Shown: positions 1 to 8,427 of the stretch, one piece after another
How positions within the stretch are numbered: position 1 is the stretch's first letter
How the letters are laid out: the number at the start of each line of letters is the position of its first letter
From: Verrucomicrobiales bacterium
GTDB taxonomy: Bacteria > Verrucomicrobiota > Verrucomicrobiia > Verrucomicrobiales > Verrucomicrobiaceae
NCBI GenBank assembly: GCA_003506995.1
Contig: DNXB01000522.1
Coordinates: 11,103 to 32,555, forward strand
Length of the DNA: 21,453 bases
Reading direction: 5' to 3'
Position numbers and translations under genes: made by a program
The notes under the pieces: generated by a model
Told to the model about the DNA's origin: nothing
Databases searched by the model: none
Seen by the model: the letters and a program-made list of their open reading frames with translations, nothing else

Positions 1-3000
1 TTTGCCCGCATCTTGTTCCTGCGTTCGCCGGGAGCTTCCAGCCTCGTGCGTGCCGGTGTGAAACAGGCTAACGACGAGTTTGTCGAAGGTGGCATCGAAC
101 TCTTTGACGAATCCGGCAAACCCTGCGTGCGCATCGACGGCTTCCGCGCCATCAGCGTTGAGGGAGCCAAGCGCACCGGCAAAACCGGCAAAGGCCGCGA
201 TGTGACCTACCACATTGCCTGGGAGAATCGTCCCACTGGACCACGCCCCACTTCTCCTGCTCCCGTGGCATTGAGTCGTCTGCATGAAGCGGCGCAGCAT
301 GCGCTGGATGAAGTGCTCGACATGCGTGGCCGTGGCAATCTGGATGCCGCGAGTGCCGCAGGCGACAAACTCACCGCAGCGCAAGTCGCGAGCGGCCTGC
401 GAGACATGGGCGCGGGCTGCACTGAGGATGAAATCTTCACCGCCGAGTCACTCAGCGTGGCGGAGTCCATGCATCGCTCATTCGAGCAACTCTCGGACAA
501 CTTGGTGTCATTGAAGCTGCTCACGAAGGAGCAAGGCGGCTATCAAACCACGCCCGAGTTCACCGCAGCGGCAGACACCGCGTCAGAACTGCTCAGTGAG
601 AGCCTCGGCAAGTATCCAGGCCATCTGCCGGAGGCATTGCTCTGCGGTGCAACGTGCGCGGAACTCGGCCCCATCATGCGTGGCGAAAAAGAGGCCGTGC
701 AGGTCTTGTTCACGAGCGGCGGCGCTGATTTGCTCGATCAATTTTATGGCGACGGCCTCGTCACCAGTCCCTGGCTGGCCGCCATCGGCAGCGCGGTGGC
801 GGAGGCTGCGCGTCAGCTTCCTGAAGGGCGCGGACTGCGCATTCTGGAGATCGGCGCTGGCACCGGCGGCCTCGCATCCCAGGTGCTGCCGCTCATTGAG
901 CGCGGCGTGCATTCGTATGTCTTCAGCGATGTCTCCGCCGCCTTCTTCCCTGCGGCACGTCAAAAGCTGGCCGCATATCCCGAAGTCGAGTTTCACACCT
1001 TCGATCTCGAAAAACCAGGCAACGAGCAGGAGTTCGATCTCGGCACCTTCGACATCATTCTCGGCACCAACGTCATCCATGCGGTGAGCGATGTGCGCGT
1101 CGCACTGCGCCACATCAATGACCTGCTCGCCCCTGGTGGCAGTTTGCTCTTTGTCGATGTCGCCACGCCGCATTTGTGGCTGAACGCCGTCTTCGGACTC
1201 ACCAGCGGCTGGTGGCGTTTCACAGATCGTGATCTGCGTCCGCATCATCCGCTGCTTGAGCGTGAGCAATGGCAGAAAGTGCTCAGCGAGACCGGATTCA
1301 GCGAAACCGCGTCACTCTCCGGCCTGATCCGCTCCCAAGGAGGCGAAAGCCTCATCGGCCTCATGGCGCGCAAGCCATGGAGCGAGCCAATCGCGACAGC
1401 ACCGGCGATTGTCGAAGCGCCTGCCGAGAAGTCCTGGCTCGTCTTTGCTGACTCATTCGGTCTTGGTGAGAACCTCGCTTCGCAACTCCGCCTCAGCGGT
1501 GTGCGCTGCCGCATCGCACATCGTGGCGCTGCCTTCAAATCAGAAGGAGTGGATGCATTCACCCTGCGAGCCGAAGCGCCCGAAGATTGGAAGCAACTGC
1601 TGCAATCCTGCACTGATGAAGCACCGGAGCGTTTTGTCTTCCTGTGGAGTCTCGATGAAATCGACCCAGGAGCAGACATGCTCGGCACCGATGGTTTGTT
1701 CCATCTGACTCAGGCAATCGAAGTCATCGCTCCAGCGGCTAAACTGCACTTGGATGTGATCACACGCGGCGCACAGGCCGTCGGACGTGATCATTCCATC
1801 TCCCTCGCGCAAGCTCCCTCCGTCGGCCTGATGCGAGTGATCGCCAATGAGCACAACAACTTCACCTGCCGTGGCATTGATCTTCCCACCGAAGCTTCAG
1901 CCACGGACAACGCTCTGGCTTGGAACGAACTACTTCAAGAAGACGCCGAACGCGAAATCGCTTTCCGTGGCGAAGCACGTTATGTGAGGCGCATCACTCG
2001 CGGTTTGGAGCCGAGGGAGCAGGTTTTGGATCGCAACGTGCCGCTGAGGCTCGAATCCCGTGAGCGCGGGCTGCTCGATGCACTGCGTCTCGTTCCCTTC
2101 GCACTGCCGCCTTGTGGCGCAGGCGAGGTGGTGATTGAAGTGAAGGCCGCAGGCATGAACTTCCGCGATGTGCTCAAGGCGCTGGCGCTTTATCCCGCCG
2201 AGACAGCCGATGCGCGCATCTTTGGCGATGAAGTGGCCGGTGTGGTGAAAACTGTCGGCGCTGGCGTCACGCATGTGAAGGCCGGTGACCGCGTGTTTGG
2301 CCTCGCCGTATTCGGACTCGCCACTGACTCGATGGCGCGTGCAGGTGATGTGCGCATCATCCCCGACGGCCTGTCGTTTGAAGAAGCGGCGACTCTTCCC
2401 GTGGTCTTCATGACGTCCTGGCATGCCTTGAAAACCGTGGCGCAGTTGCAGCCGGGCGAGCGTGTGCTCGTTCATGCAGGCGCAGGCGGCGTGGGCATGG
2501 CGGCGATTCAAATCGCGCATCATCTCGGCGCGGAAGTCATCGCCAGTGCTGGCAGCGCGGCCAAGCGCTCGCTGCTCACCGTTCTCGGTGTGAAGCATGT
2601 CATTGATTCGCGTCGCGCTGACTTCGCAGAAGCCGTGATGGAACTCACCGATGGCAAAGGCGTGGATGTGGTGCTGAACGCACTCGCCGCCGAAGCCATC
2701 CCGATGGGCCTCTCCTGCCTCGCGCAGTTCGGGCGATTCATCGAGATCGGCAAACGCGACATCTATCAAAACAGCCGCATCCCGCTGTGGCCGTTGCGGA
2801 AGAACGCTTCATTCCATGTCGTCGCGATGGACGCGATCTTCAGTGGCGATGAAAAACGCACGCGCCAGATTTTGGAAACCATCGCTGAGTTGGTCGAACA
2901 AAAGGCGCTGCAACCGCTGCCCTTCCGCTCCTTCCCAGCCTGCCGCATCGACTCCGCCTTCCGTCTGATGGCGCAGGGCAAACACACCGGCAAAGTCATC

Positions 3001-4305
3001 GTGTCCTTCCCCGAGCCATTTGTCGCGAGACGTGGCGAACCGCTGGTCCCCGCGTTTGAAGTAAAGCCGGATGGCACTTACCTGATCACCGGTGCTTTTG
3101 GCGGCTTTGGCAAAGTCATGGCTGAATGGCTGGCCGACTGCGGTGCCAAACATCTCGTGCTCACCAGCCGCAACGGCGCTGCCACACCTGCGGCGGAGGC
3201 CTTCCTCATCAAGCTGCGTGCTCGCGGCGTCGATGTGCAGGTGGTCAAGGCCGATGCTGGATCAAAGGCCGACGTGAAGAGCCTGCTGGGAGATATTTCA
3301 TCACTTGGCATTCCTTTGAGAGGAGTGTTTCATCTCGCCATGGCCATTGATGACGCGCCCATGGCTGCGCTCACGCGTGATCGCATGATCAAGGTGATCG
3401 CGCCCAAGGCACATGGCGCGTGGCTGCTGCATGAAGGCACGCTGGGCATGGACTTGGACTGCTTTGTGATGTTCTCCTCGCTTGCGAGTGTCTTTGGCAA
3501 TTCCGCGCAGGCCAACTATGCCGCCGCGAATGCCTTCCTTGATGCGCTCGCTTATCATCGTCAGGCCATCGGCCTGCCTGCGCTTGCGATCAACTGGGGC
3601 GCGCTTGGCGGTGAAGGCTATGTGGCCCGCAACGAACGCGTGGCCGAATATCTGGCCCTTCACGGCACCACGCCGCTGTCACCCGGTGAAGTCGTCACAT
3701 TGGTGGAGTCCTTCATCAATGCCGGAGCCACGCAGGCCCTGGCCATGCGTGTGGACTGGTCGAAGTGGCGTCAATCCTACCGTGGCGGCCAGGAAAGCCC
3801 GCTGCTGGAGCGCATCTACGCCGCTGGTGTCGATGCGCCGGAAACAAGCGGTGCCAAAAGCGACTGGCGGCTCAAGATCGAGTCTGCCGCGCCTGCGGAC
3901 CGCACCGAAGTCATCGGTCAGGCAGTGCGCGATGTCGTGGGCTCCGTCCTGCGCGTGAAACCCGAAGGTCTCCGCTTTGACCAACCCCTCACCGACCTCG
4001 GCCTCGATTCGCTGATGGCCGTCGAAATCGAAAACTCCATCGAAAGCTCCATCGGCGTCGCCTTGCCACCGGCGAGCTTGATGAAGGCCCGCACCATCGG
4101 CCAAATCGCCACCTTGATTGCCGAACACATGGGCGCATCCAAAGGTGCCACGCCTGTTCCCGCCATGATCGTTGTCGAACCAGCAGCGGCGGAAGATGTC
4201 GATCTCGACGCGATTTCCGATGACGATCTCGATCAGTTGCTCGGCACCGCGGCCACGGATCGTCCGATTCTCATCGAAGCAGCCGTGCTGGAGGTGCGCG
4301 TTTGA
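1..4305 (+). CDS. Highly reducing type I polyketide synthase, C-terminal part (DH end-MT-psiKR-ER-KR-ACP)
   Basis: The frame is open at the left edge, so the KS, AT and most of the DH domain lie outside; a TTG at 13 is not a credible start. Domains in order by nucleotide: end of a DH hot-dog fold (1-190), C-methyltransferase with SAM motif LEIGAGTGG (844-870) and NVIHA (about 1069-1083), pseudo-KR subdomain (about 1423-2020), NADPH enoylreductase (about 2050-3010, nucleotide motif GAGGVG at 2479-2496), KR with TGAFGGFG (3088-3111), and ACP with DLGLDSL (3994-4014), whose Ser (codon 4009-4011) carries phosphopantetheine. The KR catalytic set is complete: Lys 3406-3408, Ser 3478-3480, Tyr 3517-3519, Asn 3529-3531. 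An IDD motif replaces the B-type LDD. The domain set predicts fully reduced, alpha-methylated acyl chains, as in Mas-type or fungal HR-PKSs. There is no thioesterase; an acidic tail follows the ACP. The stop overlaps the next gene. Confidence 0.93.
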   Translation, partial: FARILFLRSPGASSLVRAGVKQANDEFVEGGIELFDESGKPCVRIDGFRAISVEGAKRTGKTGKGRDVTYHIAWENRPTGPRPTSPAPVALSRLHEAAQHALDEVLDMRGRGNLDAASAAGDKLTAAQVASGLRDMGAGCTEDEIFTAESLSVAESMHRSFEQLSDNLVSLKLLTKEQGGYQTTPEFTAAADTASELLSESLGKYPGHLPEALLCGATCAELGPIMRGEKEAVQVLFTSGGADLLDQFYGDGLVTSPWLAAIGSAVAEAARQLPEGRGLRILEIGAGTGGLASQVLPLIERGVHSYVFSDVSAAFFPAARQKLAAYPEVEFHTFDLEKPGNEQEFDLGTFDIILGTNVIHAVSDVRVALRHINDLLAPGGSLLFVDVATPHLWLNAVFGLTSGWWRFTDRDLRPHHPLLEREQWQKVLSETGFSETASLSGLIRSQGGESLIGLMARKPWSEPIATAPAIVEAPAEKSWLVFADSFGLGENLASQLRLSGVRCRIAHRGAAFKSEGVDAFTLRAEAPEDWKQLLQSCTDEAPERFVFLWSLDEIDPGADMLGTDGLFHLTQAIEVIAPAAKLHLDVITRGAQAVGRDHSISLAQAPSVGLMRVIANEHNNFTCRGIDLPTEASATDNALAWNELLQEDAEREIAFRGEARYVRRITRGLEPREQVLDRNVPLRLESRERGLLDALRLVPFALPPCGAGEVVIEVKAAGMNFRDVLKALALYPAETADARIFGDEVAGVVKTVGAGVTHVKAGDRVFGLAVFGLATDSMARAGDVRIIPDGLSFEEAATLPVVFMTSWHALKTVAQLQPGERVLVHAGAGGVGMAAIQIAHHLGAEVIASAGSAAKRSLLTVLGVKHVIDSRRADFAEAVMELTDGKGVDVVLNALAAEAIPMGLSCLAQFGRFIEIGKRDIYQNSRIPLWPLRKNASFHVVAMDAIFSGDEKRTRQILETIAELVEQKALQPLPFRSFPACRIDSAFRLMAQGKHTGKVIVSFPEPFVARRGEPLVPAFEVKPDGTYLITGAFGGFGKVMAEWLADCGAKHLVLTSRNGAATPAAEAFLIKLRARGVDVQVVKADAGSKADVKSLLGDISSLGIPLRGVFHLAMAIDDAPMAALTRDRMIKVIAPKAHGAWLLHEGTLGMDLDCFVMFSSLASVFGNSAQANYAAANAFLDALAYHRQAIGLPALAINWGALGGEGYVARNERVAEYLALHGTTPLSPGEVVTLVESFINAGATQALAMRVDWSKWRQSYRGGQESPLLERIYAAGVDAPETSGAKSDWRLKIESAAPADRTEVIGQAVRDVVGSVLRVKPEGLRFDQPLTDLGLDSLMAVEIENSIESSIGVALPPASLMKARTIGQIATLIAEHMGASKGATPVPAMIVVEPAAAEDVDLDAISDDDLDQLLGTAATDRPILIEAAVLEVRV
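4290..4294 (+). promoter_or_regulatory. Shine-Dalgarno GGAGG supporting a TTG start
   Basis: GGAGG lies 7 nt before the TTG at 4302, inside the last codons of the PKS gene. The TTG overlaps the PKS stop as TTGA. Together these support the rare start codon and suggest translational coupling of the two proteins, consistent with fixed stoichiometry. Confidence 0.6.
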
Positions 4306-5654
4306 GCGCCATTGTGACCGAGGACAAACGTGCGCGACTCAAGCGCTGGCTGGACAGTGGCAAGGCGGCGCTGCATCCGCTGACTTTTCCGCAGCGCGAG
4401 CTGTGGGAAACATCGCCGCAGCCAGTTGGGGACAAAACCAACACGATTTGCTGCCTCATCGAGATCAAAGGCGCGATCACCGCGCAGGACTGCACGGCGG
4501 CGATGCAGCGTGTGGTGAACCGGCATGAGGTGCTGCGGCTGTCGTTCCTGCCGAGCAAAGGCCAGGCGGTGCAGATGATCCAGGCGCAGAGCGAGCCGGT
4601 GATGCGGTTTCGTGACCTGCCGTCGTCATCAACGAGATCGGATGCTGTGGATGCGGCGGCGCTGGAGACTTTTGACGCGCCTTTCGATCTGGTGCAGGGG
4701 CCGCTGTATCGCGTGGAGGTTCTGCGGCGCTCGCCGACGGATCATGTGCTCGTGGTGGCGATTCATCATGCGATTGCGGATGGCTGGTCGCTCGGCGTGC
4801 TGGTGCAGGATTTGTATGCGGCTTATGCACAGGTGCTGTTAGGCGCGAGCGGCGGGCTGCCGCCAGTTGCGTTGTCCTACATGGCCTGGGGGGCTGCTGA
4901 GCGTGCTTTGTGGCAGCCTGCGCTGCTGGAGCAGCGAGCGGCATTTTGGAAAACGCATCTCGCTGGCTCCACGCGGCTTTGGGATGATCGCGCGGATGCG
5001 CTGGATGAGTCGGATCAATTGCAGCGGCGTATTGCCGATGTTTCCGCCGAGCTTGGTCTCGCGGTGCGTGAATTGGCTCGACGCACGAGTGCCACGCTGT
5101 TCAGCACTTTGCTTGCGGCGTTTCAGATCACGCTGTCGCGCTGGACCGGCGTGGCGGACATCGTGGTGGGCACGCCGGTGGCGAATCGCGCACGCCAGGA
5201 GGTGCGCGAGACGATGGGCTACTTCTCCAGCATCGTGCCGCTGCGCGGGCAGGTGGATGACAGCCGCTCATTCTCCGACAGCCTCCGCGCCGTGCATCAA
5301 GCGACGATGGATTGCTTTGCCAATGCCATGCCGTTTGCCGAACTCGTGGCTGCGCTCAATCCGCCGCGACTGCCGGGCCGCAATCCCATCTATGAAGTGC
5401 GTTTCGCGCTGCAAAACCAGCCCGTGCCGGATCTCGCGGTGGCTGGATTTTCGGTCCAGCTCAAGATCCGCGCCACGGGCACGCCGCGCTTTGATCTCGC
5501 CTGTGAAATCACCGAAGCAGGCAATGGATTGGAAGTGGTGTGGCTGTTTCGCTGGAGCCGCTTTTCTCAATCTGAGATCGAGGAACTGCACCGACTCTTT
5601 CTCACCGTCCTCAGCGCCGTCTGCACCACGCCGGACAGCCGCACTTTTATCTGA
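4302..5654 (+). CDS. Stand-alone NRPS-type condensation domain protein (acyltransferase/chain release)
   Basis: This 450-residue protein is a single condensation-superfamily domain (PF00668) with no adenylation or carrier domain. The catalytic motif HHAIADG is intact at residues 155-161, and the C-terminal half holds the usual landmarks, such as VGTPVANR followed by MGYFSS. The family joins a carrier-bound acyl chain to an amine or alcohol; free-standing members such as PapA5 release polyketide lipids as esters. Placed directly after a PKS that lacks a thioesterase, its likely job is to take the chain from the upstream ACP and transfer it to a small acceptor. The acceptor cannot be read from the sequence. 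The first 24 residues form a basic helix (KRARLKRW) that could dock the acidic PKS tail. The start is TTG with GGAGG 7 nt upstream. Epimerisation or a glycopeptide-type recruiting role is less likely, given the intact motif and the context. Confidence 0.88.
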   Translation: MSAIVTEDKRARLKRWLDSGKAALHPLTFPQRELWETSPQPVGDKTNTICCLIEIKGAITAQDCTAAMQRVVNRHEVLRLSFLPSKGQAVQMIQAQSEPVMRFRDLPSSSTRSDAVDAAALETFDAPFDLVQGPLYRVEVLRRSPTDHVLVVAIHHAIADGWSLGVLVQDLYAAYAQVLLGASGGLPPVALSYMAWGAAERALWQPALLEQRAAFWKTHLAGSTRLWDDRADALDESDQLQRRIADVSAELGLAVRELARRTSATLFSTLLAAFQITLSRWTGVADIVVGTPVANRARQEVRETMGYFSSIVPLRGQVDDSRSFSDSLRAVHQATMDCFANAMPFAELVAALNPPRLPGRNPIYEVRFALQNQPVPDLAVAGFSVQLKIRATGTPRFDLACEITEAGNGLEVVWLFRWSRFSQSEIEELHRLFLTVLSAVCTTPDSRTFI

Positions 5655-5657
5655 GCC

Positions 5658-6590
5658 ATGATGAACACACATGCACCGCATTGGCTGAGTCGCTCAGCAT
5701 TCCAGATCCTGGTCTTTCTCGTTCTCCTCACCGAGATCGCACTCGGCGCGGCCTTGTATCGTGAGGCATCGCTTTGGGTGGTGGTGCCGCTGGTGTTGCT
5801 GGCGAGTCATTTCATGCATGGCGCGGCTGTGGGGCTGCATGAGGCGACGCATGGGGTGCTGAGGAAGAACAGGCGCTTCAATGAGTTTGATGGCGTGCTG
5901 TTGGGCGTCTTCAGCTTCATGAGCTTCAGCCTCTATCGGGCGGCACATCAGTCGCATCACGCTTACTTTGCCACGGAACGTGATGAGGAACTGTGGCCGT
6001 TTGTTTTCACCAGCAAGCCACGCTGGGTGCGAGTGCTGGCGGCGGTGCTGGAACTGACAATGGGGCTGTTTTTCACGCCGTTTTTGTTTCTGCGTTCCTT
6101 CCTGCGCAATGGCTCACCGGTTCGCAGCAAGAAAGTGCGGCGGCGCATCTGGATGGAGCTGACGCTGATGGTCGTGGTGTGGAGCAGCATCATCGTCGCA
6201 GTCTCTTATGCAGGGAGTTGGCGATATTTTCTGTGGATGTATCTGGCGCCGGCGTTTGTGGCCGCGAACCTGCAAACATGGCGGAAATACATCGAGCATG
6301 TCGGTTTGACCGGCGGCACGGTGAACAGCGCGACTCGAAATATCATCGCGGATGGCTGGTGGGGGCGGCTGGTGGCCTTCACGCTGCTCCATGAGCCTTT
6401 TCACGGCGTGCATCACCTGCATCTCAGCCTGCCCCATGCAGAGCTGCCGCTGCACGCAGATGAGCTTCAGCCGATGACTACAGACGAGCATGCGCCTTTC
6501 CCCAGTTATCGTCATGCTGTCATTCACATGCTTTGCAGCCTGACAAATCCGCGCGTGGGAGCGCAGTGGAACGCCATCAAGCCATCCTGA
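5658..6590 (+). CDS. Membrane fatty acid desaturase/hydroxylase family protein
   Basis: This 310-residue integral membrane protein carries three histidine boxes: HEATH (61-65), HQSHH (97-101) and HGVHH (249-253, followed by another His at 255). This is the di-iron ligand pattern of the fatty acid desaturase superfamily (PF00487). Hydrophobic segments at about 14-57 and 170-215 separate the boxes as expected. Family members use O2 and an electron donor to desaturate or hydroxylate acyl chains; beta-carotene ketolase-like and sphingolipid desaturase-like enzymes share the same boxes, so the exact reaction is open. It begins 3 bp after the condensation gene and is followed 4 bp later by the ABC ATPase gene, so it is part of the operon and most likely acts on the polyketide-derived lipid or its acceptor. 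Two ATGs are adjacent (5658 and 5661); neither has a clear ribosome binding site. Confidence 0.88.
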   Translation: MMNTHAPHWLSRSAFQILVFLVLLTEIALGAALYREASLWVVVPLVLLASHFMHGAAVGLHEATHGVLRKNRRFNEFDGVLLGVFSFMSFSLYRAAHQSHHAYFATERDEELWPFVFTSKPRWVRVLAAVLELTMGLFFTPFLFLRSFLRNGSPVRSKKVRRRIWMELTLMVVVWSSIIVAVSYAGSWRYFLWMYLAPAFVAANLQTWRKYIEHVGLTGGTVNSATRNIIADGWWGRLVAFTLLHEPFHGVHHLHLSLPHAELPLHADELQPMTTDEHAPFPSYRHAVIHMLCSLTNPRVGAQWNAIKPS

Positions 6591-6594
6591 AGCC

Positions 6595-7302
6595 ATGAAG
6601 AACTCAAACACCTGCGTCTATGAAGCGGTGGCGCTGAAAAAGGACTACGACGACGGCCAGGTGCAGGCATTGCGCGGTGTGGATTTCCGCATCGAGCAGG
6701 GCGAGTTCGTCGCCATCATCGGCTCCAGCGGCTGTGGCAAAACCACGCTGCTGCAGATGCTTGGTGCGCTGGACAAGCCCAGCACGGGCAGCCTGCACTA
6801 TCGCGGCAGCTCGCTGCCTGATCTGGCTGATCCATCCGTTTATCGGGCGCGTGAGATTGGCTTCATTTTTCAATCGTTTCATCTGCTGCCGACCTTCACC
6901 GCGCTGGAGAACATTCAGATCCCAATGCTCGAAAGCGACCTGCCTGCCTCCGAGCGGCGCGGGCGGGCACTCACACTGTTGAAGTCGGTGGGTCTGGAGC
7001 ATCGTGCGCGGCATTTCCCCTCGAAGCTCTCGGGTGGCGAGCGTCAGCGTGTGGCCATCGCCCGCAGCCTGGCCAACGGGCCGTCGGTGTTGCTGGCGGA
7101 CGAGCCCACGGGCAATCTCGACAGCGAGAATGCGCGGATCATTCTCGATCTCCTGGTGCAACTGCATGAGGAGCAAAAGATGACCCTCGTTCTGGTCACG
7201 CATGACATGATCATCGCCCGCAAGGCCGCGCGCAATTTGCAGATGCTCGATGGACGCATCGTCTTCGATGGCATCCCCGGCACTGCCGCTCCTTCCCCAT
7301 GA
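6595..7302 (+). CDS. ABC transporter ATP-binding protein, LolD/MacB class
   Basis: This 235-residue cytoplasmic ATPase has the full motif set: Walker A GSSGCGKTT (43-51, Lys49), signature LSGGERQ (145-151), Walker B VLLADEP (165-171, catalytic Glu170), D-loop GNLD (173-176) and H-loop His203. The sequence around the Walker B motif (ADEPTGNLDS) and the length are typical of the LolD/MacB/FtsE type of lipoprotein and macrolide exporters. Its stop codon overlaps the start of the permease gene (ATGA at 7299-7302), so the two are coupled and must form one transporter. Position in the PKS operon suggests that it powers movement of the lipid product out of the inner membrane; the cargo is inferred only. 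Confidence 0.93.
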   Translation: MKNSNTCVYEAVALKKDYDDGQVQALRGVDFRIEQGEFVAIIGSSGCGKTTLLQMLGALDKPSTGSLHYRGSSLPDLADPSVYRAREIGFIFQSFHLLPTFTALENIQIPMLESDLPASERRGRALTLLKSVGLEHRARHFPSKLSGGERQRVAIARSLANGPSVLLADEPTGNLDSENARIILDLLVQLHEEQKMTLVLVTHDMIIARKAARNLQMLDGRIVFDGIPGTAAPSP

Positions 7303-8414
7303 CTTTCTTTTCCATCGTCGTCCGCGGCCTCACGCGACGCCCTGTCCGCACCGGACTCACCCTGGTGGGCATCTCCATCGGCATCGCCGCCGTGGTGGCG
7401 CTCGTCGGCATCTCGCGTGGCTTTGAAAAGAGCTGGGAGACGGGCTTGAAGGCACGAGGCACGGACATTGTCGTCAGCAAGATGGGCAGCTCGCTGGCAC
7501 CGAAGCCGTTCAGCGATGCAGTGGCCGAGTTGATCGTGAAGCTGCCGCATGTGGCGGCCATCAGCTCGCAGTTTGTGGAGCTGCTGAGCATCGAAAGCTC
7601 GCAGATGATGATGCTGTCCGGTCGTCAGTGGGATGGTTACGCGTGGAAGAATCTCAAGCTGATCTCAGGACGCATGCCGCTCGATGACAAAGAACAGGCC
7701 GTGGTGCTCGGCCAGACTGCGGCGGAAGTGCTCAAGAAGAAGATCGGCGACCCGCTGCAGATCGAGGCCGCTGAACTGACCGTCGTCGGCATCGTCGATG
7801 GTGGTGCGGTGGTGGAGAACGGCTCGGCCATTCTAGCGCTGCCCCTGCTTCAGGAGATCATGAGCGAGCAGGGACGGATCAATGTCATTGACGTGCGCGT
7901 CACTCCTGGCACCAGCGAGGATGAATTGAAGCAGCTCTGCGTGGAAATCGTCCGCGCGGCCCCCGATGTGACCGCGATGGCGGCGGGCGAGCATTTGAGC
8001 AACAGCCAGAGCTTCCGTATGGTGAAAGCCATGAGCTGGGGCACCTCGCTGCTGGCCGTGCTCGTCGGCGTGCTCGGCGTCATGAACACCATGCTCATGA
8101 CCGTCTTTGAGCGCAAACAAGAGATCAGTGTGCTGCTGGCGCTTGGGTGGAAACCCAGCCGCATCGTGCGCATGGTGCTGTGGGAGTCGGCGCTGCTTGG
8201 TTTCCTCGGTGGCATCGCAGGTGTGCTCATCGGCGTCGCTGGCATCAAGCTGCTGCAAAACACGGAAGCCATCCGTGGCCTGCTCGAACCTGATCTCGGC
8301 ATTGGCCTGCTGCTCACCTCCATCGTCATCGCCGTCGTTGTCGGCGTGATGAGCGGTCTCTACCCCGCCTGGCGCAGCTCCCGCATCACCCCGGCGCTCG
8401 CGCTGCAAGGCTGA
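7299..8414 (+). CDS. ABC transporter permease, MacB/LolC-E type (FtsX superfamily)
   Basis: This 371-residue permease has the type VII ABC layout: one N-terminal membrane helix (about 17-38), a periplasmic MacB_PCD-like domain of about 200 residues, then three C-terminal helices (about 245-267, 290-317 and 333-355). The cytoplasmic segment ERKQEISVLLALGWKP between helices two and three is the conserved coupling region of FtsX-domain permeases. It overlaps the ATPase gene by 4 bp. No MacA-type adaptor or TolC-like channel is encoded beside it, whereas a LolA-like protein gene follows after 13 bp. This set (ATPase, permease, periplasmic lipid carrier) resembles LolCDE-LolA more than MacAB-TolC. 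A single permease implies a homodimer rather than the LolC/LolE heterodimer of E. coli. Confidence 0.9.
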   Translation: MTFFSIVVRGLTRRPVRTGLTLVGISIGIAAVVALVGISRGFEKSWETGLKARGTDIVVSKMGSSLAPKPFSDAVAELIVKLPHVAAISSQFVELLSIESSQMMMLSGRQWDGYAWKNLKLISGRMPLDDKEQAVVLGQTAAEVLKKKIGDPLQIEAAELTVVGIVDGGAVVENGSAILALPLLQEIMSEQGRINVIDVRVTPGTSEDELKQLCVEIVRAAPDVTAMAAGEHLSNSQSFRMVKAMSWGTSLLAVLVGVLGVMNTMLMTVFERKQEISVLLALGWKPSRIVRMVLWESALLGFLGGIAGVLIGVAGIKLLQNTEAIRGLLEPDLGIGLLLTSIVIAVVVGVMSGLYPAWRSSRITPALALQG

Positions 8415-8427
8415 ACTTCTGAATTCC

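Noticed and set aside
6595..8414. ABC pair considered as a MacAB macrolide efflux pump
   Set aside because: MacB is normally one fused ATPase-permease polypeptide with a MacA adaptor; here the subunits are separate, no adaptor is present, and a LolA-like gene follows.
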